A model generated the notes under the pieces. The model made no database searches and was not told the origin of the DNA. It worked only from the letters and a program-made list of their open reading frames with translations. From positions 1 to 15,972 of the forward strand of contig CAYNVT010000099.1 of NCBI GenBank assembly GCA_964400685.1: 15,972 nt of DNA, in the 5' to 3' direction. This DNA comes from DATCTV01 sp964400685 (GTDB lineage: Bacteria > Desulfobacterota > Desulfomonilia > UBA1062). Positions 7,050-13,667 of this stretch are shown in pieces; the first letter of the stretch is position 1; each line of letters opens with the position of its first letter. The translations under genes were made by a program, and so were the position numbers.

Positions 7050-7910
7050 ATGTTCAAGAGAATAATGCTTTTCATACTGACGAATATTCTGGTGATGGTC
7101 ACCATATCGTTAATAATAAACATCCTTGGAATAAATCCCTACCTGAACCGGTATGGCCTGAACTGGCAGTCCCTTGCAGTTTTCTGCCTGATATGGGGTA
7201 TGGCGGGCGCATTCATTTCGTTAGCCATGTCGAAGTTCATTGCAAAGCATGCATATGGCGTGCAGATTATCGATCCGAATTCGGGGCATCCGCTGGTTGC
7301 GCTTATAAGCAGGCTATGCATGCAGGCAAATCTGCCTATGCCCGAAGTGGGCATTTACAATTCGCCGGAGATAAATGCATTTGCCACAGGCCCTACAAAG
7401 AAAAGAAGTCTGGTGGCTGTTTCATCAGGGCTTTTGAACAATATGAACAGCGCCGAAGTGGAAGGGGTGCTGGCCCATGAGATAAGCCATATAGCAAACG
7501 GCGACATGATAACAATGACGCTCATTGCCGGAATCGTTAACTCGTTTGCCATGTTTCTCTCCCGCGTTATCAGCTATTTCGTAAGCCTCGGGGTAAGAGA
7601 GGAGATGGCGTATCTTGTGAGATTCGTTCTTACCATTGCGCTCGACATCATATTCAGTATCTTAGGTTCGATTGTAGTGGCTGGCTTTTCAAGAACCAGG
7701 GAGTATCGCGCCGATAAAGGTTCGGCAAACCTTGTCGGAAAGGATAAAATGATTGCCGCCCTTGAGAAACTGCAGGCGGTCTATCAGCCCATTGATAGAA
7801 GGGCGCCGTCGCTCAATACGCTCATGATAGCAGGCAAGGGCTCTTTCATGGAGCTTTTCGCAACTCATCCCGCGCTTGATAAAAGGATTGAGGCGCTTAA
7901 ACTGTTATAA
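7050..7910 (+). CDS. htpX: Membrane zinc metalloprotease HtpX (peptidase M48)
   Basis: An inner-membrane protease that takes part in quality control of membrane proteins alongside FtsH in E. coli. The 286-residue length is normal. Two N-terminal membrane helices (about 5-28 and 41-61) precede a cytoplasmic catalytic domain. The zinc motif HEISH is at 143-147, and the third ligand is Glu218 in SRTREYRADKGSA. Two further hydrophobic segments fall at about 155-180 and 190-212. The start has a strong AAAGGAGG site seven bases upstream. The gene follows the patatin gene with a 135-bp gap and converges with the lipase gene, overlapping it by 6 bp at the stop codons. Confidence 0.96.
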   Translation: MFKRIMLFILTNILVMVTISLIINILGINPYLNRYGLNWQSLAVFCLIWGMAGAFISLAMSKFIAKHAYGVQIIDPNSGHPLVALISRLCMQANLPMPEVGIYNSPEINAFATGPTKKRSLVAVSSGLLNNMNSAEVEGVLAHEISHIANGDMITMTLIAGIVNSFAMFLSRVISYFVSLGVREEMAYLVRFVLTIALDIIFSILGSIVVAGFSRTREYRADKGSANLVGKDKMIAALEKLQAVYQPIDRRAPSLNTLMIAGKGSFMELFATHPALDKRIEALKLL

Positions 7911-9371
7911 GCTTGCCGTAATAAAACAGATGGAGCTGCTTTCCGACGAACCTGAATCGGCATCGGCGGATTCGGCATCAGTTGTCTGCTCTTCGCCCGG
8001 TTCAGGCTCGGCGCATATTTTGTCGAGCCATTCTCCGATATAAGGAAATGTAACCTCAGGTGCGTTCAGGCCGCAGGGTACATCGACATGGGCCGAATCA
8101 GGGATCATGTGCCATTCGTCATAGAGATCCGGCGTCTTGGCATTCATGAGGAGTTCTACAACATCATCGGCAATGACAAGGGCGTTTGATTCCGACAAAA
8201 CTGCTATGGTCGGAACGCTCAGGAGGTACATGTTTCTGTCGTAATAATAATATCCGTCATTACCTCTCTCGGGTACGGGTCCGGCAAGGACATCCTTGTT
8301 CTCCTCTCCGTTTTTCCAGTGTTCCCTTATCGATCTGTGCAAACCAAGGTCGCCCCATTGCGCAAGCGCTCTCATATAGGTGCTGGCAAAGGCGTAGCGT
8401 CCGTAATAATCAGCCACATAAGGATGTGTGTTGTCCATGTACCAGAAATCGAGATAAGGTATCAGATAGAGATTTCCGCCGGAAAGCCTGTCAAGTTTGG
8501 TTATGGTTCCGAAAATGAGGTCTAATGTTGCTATCGTTATATCGCTGTTCTTTAAAAGAGGGTTCACGGTGTTGTCCATGAGAGAGTCGATATCAAGATG
8601 AACCGGATTGTTAAGGAGTTTCCAGATGGCAGGGTTGTCAATGTAATCAGGGACCCAGGGCGTAAGGCCCGGGTCAATTGCAATATAACCTTTAATCTTT
8701 GCATTGCGCTCTGCTGCAAGGAGTACATTCGATTTCAGGTGCGGCAGGTATCCTCCGGTATATCCTTTCTTTAATTCTCCAATGTCAAAAGACGCTCCCT
8801 GCAGGTATGCATAACAGGCGAAACCGCCCGTGCTGTGGCCTCCGATTACCGGCTTCTTGCCGGTTATTTCAATAACCTTGTCAATGCATGCCTCACTGTC
8901 GAGGACCCCCCAGATGTCCAGGGTGGTCATGTTACTGCCTTTGCCGCTCCTGAATTCGCCGCGGCCCGTACCTCTGTAGTTCGTAAGCCAGGGGTCATAA
9001 CCTTTCAGCCAGAAGTAATGGGCCATGCTGTAATAGAGCATGGGGTCCTCTTCGATATACTTATCGCCCTGCGCCCATTTTGCAAGCGGGCTCGGGAGCT
9101 GCATATCCCTGTAATCATTCTTGCGCTCTTCTGGCGTGTGGGAGAGGAATTCGTTCATGTTCGCAAATATGCCGTTAAACAGGATAACCGGTTGCCCGTC
9201 AGTCCTGAAAGGTGCATTTTCATCGGGCCTGTATCTTTTAAGCTTGAGGATAACGCCGTCTTTTGCTGTTGCCGTGTACAATCCGTCAGCAGCATTAGCT
9301 GCAAAAGGTATTAACAGGAAAAGCAGAATCAGAGCCGGTCTCATTATATTGCTGTAAACAATTGTGTTCAT
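7905..9371 (-). CDS. Secreted alpha/beta-hydrolase (lipase/esterase-like) with CFI-like C-terminus
   Basis: A 488-residue exported hydrolase. The signal peptide spans residues 1-27, with h-region ALILLFLLIPFA and a probable cut at ANA-AD. The nucleophile elbow GHSTGG at 178-183 carries Ser180. His428 in PDSAHVD is the likely catalytic His, and Asp402 or Asp403 the probable acid. DPWLTNYRGTGRG at 126-138 resembles the conserved strand-turn of acid-lipase-like enzymes. The folded part ends near residue 453. An acidic, Ser-rich tail follows, closing with SSSICFITASL. This resembles the start of the CFI-box found at the C-terminus of many exported deltaproteobacterial proteins, but the protein stops just after it. 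The start at 9371 has AGGGGGTGGGG upstream; the Met at codon 10 has no site. The natural substrate is unknown. Confidence 0.85.
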   Translation of the reverse strand: MNTIVYSNIMRPALILLFLLIPFAANAADGLYTATAKDGVILKLKRYRPDENAPFRTDGQPVILFNGIFANMNEFLSHTPEERKNDYRDMQLPSPLAKWAQGDKYIEEDPMLYYSMAHYFWLKGYDPWLTNYRGTGRGEFRSGKGSNMTTLDIWGVLDSEACIDKVIEITGKKPVIGGHSTGGFACYAYLQGASFDIGELKKGYTGGYLPHLKSNVLLAAERNAKIKGYIAIDPGLTPWVPDYIDNPAIWKLLNNPVHLDIDSLMDNTVNPLLKNSDITIATLDLIFGTITKLDRLSGGNLYLIPYLDFWYMDNTHPYVADYYGRYAFASTYMRALAQWGDLGLHRSIREHWKNGEENKDVLAGPVPERGNDGYYYYDRNMYLLSVPTIAVLSESNALVIADDVVELLMNAKTPDLYDEWHMIPDSAHVDVPCGLNAPEVTFPYIGEWLDKICAEPEPGEEQTTDAESADADSGSSESSSICFITASL

Positions 9372-9519
9372 GCCCCACCCCCTAAAAAAATCTGAATCAA
9401 AATTTTATTTCGGGAAAGCCAAGCCTGTGTACATATTACATTATTAATGCAAATCATGAAAGCCGAACCTTAAGAAAAAACTTCAGGACAAACTGCTTCG
9501 ATGCACGGTAAATCGTGAG

Positions 9520-9548
9520 TTTACAATGAATATTTTTTATTATATATG
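9520..9548 (+). promoter_or_regulatory. Candidate promoter for the thrS operon
   Basis: TTTACA (9520-9525), a 17-bp AT-rich spacer and TATATG (9543-9548) lie 70 bp before thrS. The -35 matches five of six consensus positions and the -10 four of six. I see no T-box or other recognisable leader in the roughly 65 bases that would follow the start point. Confidence 0.38.
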
Positions 9549-9618
9549 CGGCCTTGCAGGTATATTTTTTATATCAGTTTAAATATGCCAAACAATAATT
9601 CTTTTTTTTGGAGACCGT

Positions 9619-11493
9619 ATGTCTGAAACCATAATGCTTGACGGCAGGGCTGTTCCTTCTGGAAAAACCATAAGGGATTTAGTAAAGGGACGTGATGTTG
9701 TTGCTGCAAAGATCGGCGGCATAGCAGTTGACCTTTCGACAGAGCTCACAGGTACGGAAACGGTTGAGACAATAAAGGGTGATTCGAAAGAGGGGCTTAA
9801 TATCATCAGACATTCCTGTGCTCATATTATGGCAGAGGCCGTAAAGGCGCTGTTTCCTGATGCCAGGCCGACAATTGGACCGTCTACAGAAGACGGGTTC
9901 TATTATGACTTCGACAGGGATACGCCTTTCACGGTTGAAGACCTGGCAAAGATCGAAAGCAAGATGGCTGAGCTCGTCAAGGCTGATCTGCCGTTCTTAA
10001 GGAGGGTTCTCGCAAGAAAGGATGCGATAGATTTCTTTGAGAAGAACGGGGAGCCATACAAGGTTGAAATATTGAATGACATTGCCGACCCTGAAGTCTC
10101 CACATATGAGCAGGGCTCTTTTATAGACCTGTGCCGCGGACCCCATGTGCCTTCAACCGGATATGTCAAGGCGTTCAAGCTCCTTTCCGTTGCCGGAGCA
10201 TACTGGCGCGGCGATGATAAAAACAAGATGCTTCAGCGCATATACGGGACAGCATTCGCTTCGAAGGATGCGCTAAAAGATTATCTCAATTTCATAGAAG
10301 AAGCAAAAAAGCGCGACCACAGAAGACTTGGCAGGGAGCTTGAGCTGTTCATGATAAGCGACGATATAGGCCCCGGCATGGTCGTATTTATGCCCAAAGG
10401 CGGGATTTTAAGGAGCATCCTGGAAGAGTTTGAAAAGAGACTTCACCTGAAAAACGGATACGATATCGTATACGGGCCAAGCCTTCTGAGGGGAAAACTC
10501 TGGGAAATATCGGGTCATATGGACAATTACAAAGAGAATATGTATTTCTCGGAAGTGGACAGTCAGCTTTATGGTATCAAGCCAATGAACTGCCTGTCCC
10601 ATATCCAGATATATAAATCGAAAGTCAGGAGCTACCGCGACCTGCCTCTCAGATATTTCGAACTCGGTTCCGTTATAAGGCATGAGAAGTCAGGGGTGCT
10701 GCATGGTTTATTGAGGGTAAGGCAATTCACGCAGGACGATGCCCACATTTTCTGCAGGCCTGATCAGATAGTTGAAGAGATTACATCGGTTATAAACCTG
10801 GTTGATAAGGTCATGGCCATATTCGGCTTTGAATATGAGGTGGAGGTCAGTACGAGACCCGAGAAATCAATCGGTTCTGATGAAGACTGGAAGCTTGCAA
10901 CAGAGGCACTGATCGAATCCCTCGATAAAAAAGGTCTGCCTTATGACATCAATGAAGGCGACGGTGCATTCTATGGTCCCAAGATTGATATCAAGATAAA
11001 GGACGCCATAGGAAGAAAATGGCAGTGTGCGACCATTCAGTGCGACTTTGCCTTGTCTCAGAAATTCGATATCAATTATATTGGAACCGACGGCGGCAAA
11101 CACAGGCCGGTCATGCTTCACAGGGTCGTGTTCGGTTCTATGGAAAGGTTCATAGGCGTTCTGATCGAGCATTATGCCGGCGCTTTCCCTGTATGGATCG
11201 CACCTGTCCAGGCCGTTGTAATGAATATTACCGATTCTCAGGCAGACTACGCCGGGGAAGTTGTCGCTAAACTCAGGGATGCCGATATCAGGGTGGAATT
11301 TGATGACCGCAACGAAAAGATCGGCTTCAAGATAAGAGAAGCAAGGCTGGCACAGGTTCCCTTCATGCTTGTAATCGGCGATAAGGAAAAATCGGAAAAT
11401 ATTGTCATGGTCAGAGACCGTTCGGGCCAGCAGAATCCGTCTTCGGTCGACGAATTCATAAAAATGGTAAAAAATGCCAATCCCCTGGCCTGA
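9619..11493 (+). CDS. thrS: Threonyl-tRNA synthetase
   Basis: Charges tRNA-Thr in the cytoplasm and edits mischarged Ser-tRNA. It has 624 residues, close to the E. coli length of 642. Domains in order: a TGS domain (1-60); the editing domain (about 62-225) with HSCAH at 65-69 and CRGPH at 172-176 (H65, H69, C172, H176 all present); and the class II catalytic core (about 240-520). The core shows motif 2 around RHE (354-356) and motif 3 ending FGSMERF. The catalytic zinc ligands are C325, H376 and H501, corresponding to C334, H385 and H511 of E. coli. A HGTP anticodon-binding domain forms the last 100 residues. A GGAG site precedes the ATG. It is the first gene of a run with infC, rpmI, rplT, pheS and pheT, the classic bacterial order. 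Confidence 0.98.
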   Translation: MSETIMLDGRAVPSGKTIRDLVKGRDVVAAKIGGIAVDLSTELTGTETVETIKGDSKEGLNIIRHSCAHIMAEAVKALFPDARPTIGPSTEDGFYYDFDRDTPFTVEDLAKIESKMAELVKADLPFLRRVLARKDAIDFFEKNGEPYKVEILNDIADPEVSTYEQGSFIDLCRGPHVPSTGYVKAFKLLSVAGAYWRGDDKNKMLQRIYGTAFASKDALKDYLNFIEEAKKRDHRRLGRELELFMISDDIGPGMVVFMPKGGILRSILEEFEKRLHLKNGYDIVYGPSLLRGKLWEISGHMDNYKENMYFSEVDSQLYGIKPMNCLSHIQIYKSKVRSYRDLPLRYFELGSVIRHEKSGVLHGLLRVRQFTQDDAHIFCRPDQIVEEITSVINLVDKVMAIFGFEYEVEVSTRPEKSIGSDEDWKLATEALIESLDKKGLPYDINEGDGAFYGPKIDIKIKDAIGRKWQCATIQCDFALSQKFDINYIGTDGGKHRPVMLHRVVFGSMERFIGVLIEHYAGAFPVWIAPVQAVVMNITDSQADYAGEVVAKLRDADIRVEFDDRNEKIGFKIREARLAQVPFMLVIGDKEKSENIVMVRDRSGQQNPSSVDEFIKMVKNANPLA

Positions 11494-11499
11494 TACGTA

Positions 11500-11530
11500 T
11501 TGACAACATGTAAGCTCTAGGGTACATAAT
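11500..11530 (+). promoter_or_regulatory. Candidate internal promoter for infC
   Basis: A perfect TTGACA (11500-11505) lies seven bases after the thrS stop. It is followed either by TACATA (11523-11528) after 17 bp or by CATAAT (11525-11530, five of six matches) after 19 bp. The leader to the infC start would be about 20 bases. Enterobacteria also have separate promoters for infC downstream of the thrS start, so an extra promoter here is plausible. Confidence 0.48.
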
Positions 11531-11557
11531 CGCATCTTTTTATTTAGGGAGGCCGGT

Positions 11558-12079
11558 ATAAGTAAGGATAACGATAAAGAAACAATAAGGATTAACGAGA
11601 AAATAGTGGCCGACAGTGTAAGAGTAATAGCACCGGACGGTGAACAGCTGGGAATCATGACAGTGCCGATTGCACTGGAAAGAGCAAACAGTCACGATCT
11701 CGATCTTGTTGAGGTTTCGCCGAAAGCAGTACCGCCTGTTTGCCGGATAATGGATTACGGCAAGTATAAATATGAACAGACTAAACGGCAGCACATTGCG
11801 AAAAAGAAACAGACTTCGGTTGTTCTCAAGGAGATCAAATTCAGGCCGAAGACTGATGAACATGATTACCAGTTCAAATTAAGGCATATAAGGAAATTTC
11901 TCGAGGCCAAGAACAAGGTTAAAGTAGTTATATTTTTCAGAGGCCGGGAAATAATACATAAAGATAAAGGTTTGGCTATTCTGGCAAGGGTTAAGGAAGA
12001 AGTTGCGGATCTTGGTTCGCCGGCAAACGAACCCATGCTGGAAGGCAGGATCATGGTAATGATGGTGGTCCCGAAATAG
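11558..12079 (+). CDS. infC: Translation initiation factor IF-3, starting at a rare AUA codon
   Basis: IF-3 binds the 30S subunit, prevents 50S joining and checks the start codon and initiator tRNA. I place the start at ATA (11558-11560), giving 173 residues. A strong AGGGAGG site (11546-11552) sits five bases upstream, and this frame supplies the conserved N-terminal segment IRINEKI that IF-3 needs. The next GTG, at 11606, would remove that segment and has no ribosome-binding site. The N-domain, the Lys-rich linker around YGKYKYEQTKRQ and the C-domain with EIKFRPKTDEHDY and FFRGREIIHKDKG are all intact. infC in other bacteria often begins with AUU or AUC, which lets IF-3 repress its own translation; AUA fits that pattern. 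rpmI follows after 21 bp. Confidence 0.95.
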   Translation: MSKDNDKETIRINEKIVADSVRVIAPDGEQLGIMTVPIALERANSHDLDLVEVSPKAVPPVCRIMDYGKYKYEQTKRQHIAKKKQTSVVLKEIKFRPKTDEHDYQFKLRHIRKFLEAKNKVKVVIFFRGREIIHKDKGLAILARVKEEVADLGSPANEPMLEGRIMVMMVVPK

Positions 12080-12100
12080 TTTTCTTAAGGAGTTTTAAAG

Positions 12101-12295
12101 ATGAAAATCAAAACGAACAGAAGTGCAGCAAAGAGGTTCTCGGCAACGGGTGGCGGTAAGTTGAAGAGGGGAAAGGCTTTCCACAGGCATCTTCTCTCTT
12201 CAAAGAACAGGAAACAGAAACGCCATCTCGGTAAATCTGCCATAGTTGATTCTGCTAATATGGCCGGACTGAGAAGAATTCTTCCATATCTGTAA
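12101..12295 (+). CDS. rpmI: 50S ribosomal protein L35
   Basis: A 64-residue, strongly basic protein starting MKIKTNRSAAKRF, with the conserved HLLSSKNRKQKRHL segment in the middle. L35 is a late-assembly component of the large subunit. A TAAGGAG site precedes the ATG. It lies between infC and rplT, as in most bacteria. In E. coli L20 represses this operon by binding RNA upstream of rpmI; the 21-bp gap here is too short for a large operator, so any such site would have to extend into infC. Confidence 0.98.
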   Translation: MKIKTNRSAAKRFSATGGGKLKRGKAFHRHLLSSKNRKQKRHLGKSAIVDSANMAGLRRILPYL

Positions 12296-12307
12296 GGGGA
12301 GTATAAG

Positions 12308-12655
12308 ATGCGAGTAAAACGCGGAATAGTAGGCAACAGGAAAAAGCGGGCTCTCCGCAAGGCGACCAAAGGGTTTGTCGGCGGCAGAAGAAAGCTCATG
12401 CGTGCAACGATTGAGACACTGAACAAGGCCATGACCTATTCATACAGGGACAGACGCCAGAAAAAACGCGAATTCAGGAGACTCTGGATTGCCCGTATAA
12501 ATGCTGCGGCCAGACTGGAAGGCAAGAATTACTCCAGATTCATAGCAGCTCTTGACTCGGCAGGCGTCGAGCTTGACCGCAAGGTTCTTTCAGACATAGC
12601 AGTAACCGATCCCAAGGGTTTTTCATATATTATAAATACTGTAGCAGCGGCATAA
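12308..12655 (+). CDS. rplT: 50S ribosomal protein L20
   Basis: A 115-residue basic protein, normal in length, starting MRVKRGIVGNRKKRALRKAT, with the family segment SYRDRRQKKREFRRLWI (45-61) and a C-terminal globular part. L20 is an early 23S rRNA-binding assembly protein and, in several bacteria, the autogenous repressor of rpmI-rplT. AGGGGAG lies six bases before the ATG. The rpmI gap is 12 bp. Its TAA stop touches the pheS ATG with no bases between. Confidence 0.98.
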   Translation: MRVKRGIVGNRKKRALRKATKGFVGGRRKLMRATIETLNKAMTYSYRDRRQKKREFRRLWIARINAAARLEGKNYSRFIAALDSAGVELDRKVLSDIAVTDPKGFSYIINTVAAA

Positions 12656-13663
12656 ATGGAACAAAAGCTCGAAGAACTGCGCGGGGTATTTGATAACGAC
12701 CTCGCGCTTGCCAGAACTTCCCAGGAGCTTGAAGATTTAAGGATAAAATATCTGGGAAGAAAGGGAGAGCTTACATCCATACTCAGACAGATGTCAGGCC
12801 TTTCAGCGGACGAAAGGCCGAAAATCGGCGCCCTTTCAAATAAGCTTAAAAACTACATGGAAGAGGCGATTACCTCAAAAATCAAGGAATCAGGTTCTAT
12901 TAAGATTAAGGGCATCGACATAACACTTCCCGGACGCAGGCCGAGACAGGGCACAATTCATATAATCAACAAGGTAAAATCCGATATAGAAAATATATTT
13001 CTGGGACTTGGTTTTACAATTGCAGACGGGCCTGAGGTTGAGGACGATTACCATAACTTCGAGGCGCTTAATATCCCCGCCCATCATCCTGCACGCGACA
13101 TGCAGGATACATTTTATTTTACCGATGATGTGCTGTTGAGAACACAGACTTCTTCCGTACAGATAAGGGTTATGGAGACCAAGCCGCTTCCTGTAAGGAT
13201 TATTGCACCGGGAAAGGTTTACAGATGCGATTCCGACGTATCGCATTCCCCCATGTTTCATCAGGTTGAAGGGCTCTGGGTTGAAGAAGGCATTACCTTT
13301 GCCAACCTTAAAGGTGTTCTTTATTCATTCATTCATGAGATGTTCGGAAAAGAACTTCCTCTGAGGTTCAGGCCGAGTTTCTTTCCGTTCACTGAACCCT
13401 CGGCGGAAGTGGATATGGGCTGCATCATATGCAAGGGAAAAGGCTGCCGGGTTTGCAAGAATTCTGGATGGATTGAGATTCTAGGCTGCGGGATGGTTAA
13501 TCCGCATGTTTACAGCTATGTCGGAATCGATGCAGAAAAGGTGACCGGACTGGCTTTCGGGATCGGAGTTGAAAGGGTGGCGATGCTGGTTCATGGCATT
13601 GATGACATAAGGGCGTTTTATGAAAACGACATCAGATTCCTGACCCAGTTCCCCCTTAAATAA
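12656..13663 (+). CDS. pheS: Phenylalanyl-tRNA synthetase alpha subunit
   Basis: The catalytic subunit of the (alpha-beta)2 enzyme that charges tRNA-Phe. It has 335 residues. An N-terminal helical coiled-coil arm (about 1-85) binds tRNA. The class II core shows DGPEVEDDYHNFEALN (124-139), motif 2 around KVYRCDSDVSHSPMFHQVEG (187-206) and motif 3 with GIGVERVAML (302-311). A four-Cys cluster, C256, C259, C264 and C267, precedes GWIEILGCGM and fits the zinc-binding form of bacterial PheS. The ATG follows the rplT stop directly with no clear ribosome-binding site, so translational coupling to rplT is likely. No phenylalanine attenuator of the E. coli pheM type can fit upstream. Confidence 0.98.
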   Translation: MEQKLEELRGVFDNDLALARTSQELEDLRIKYLGRKGELTSILRQMSGLSADERPKIGALSNKLKNYMEEAITSKIKESGSIKIKGIDITLPGRRPRQGTIHIINKVKSDIENIFLGLGFTIADGPEVEDDYHNFEALNIPAHHPARDMQDTFYFTDDVLLRTQTSSVQIRVMETKPLPVRIIAPGKVYRCDSDVSHSPMFHQVEGLWVEEGITFANLKGVLYSFIHEMFGKELPLRFRPSFFPFTEPSAEVDMGCIICKGKGCRVCKNSGWIEILGCGMVNPHVYSYVGIDAEKVTGLAFGIGVERVAMLVHGIDDIRAFYENDIRFLTQFPLK

Positions 13664-13667
13664 AAAA

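Noticed and set aside
8835..9314. 159-codon open frame antisense to the lipase gene
   Set aside because: It lies wholly within a convincing secreted hydrolase gene on the other strand and has no recognisable motif.
9549..9618. T-box or operator leader upstream of thrS
   Set aside because: No T-box elements or tRNA-Thr-like fold could be seen in this short AT-rich leader.
10867..11658. 263-codon open frame antisense to thrS and the start of infC
   Set aside because: It crosses two highly conserved genes and its composition mirrors their codon pattern; no protein family fits.
11606..12079. infC starting at GTG 11606
   Set aside because: It would drop the conserved IRINEKI segment of IF-3 and has no ribosome-binding site; ATA at 11558 has an ideal AGGGAGG.
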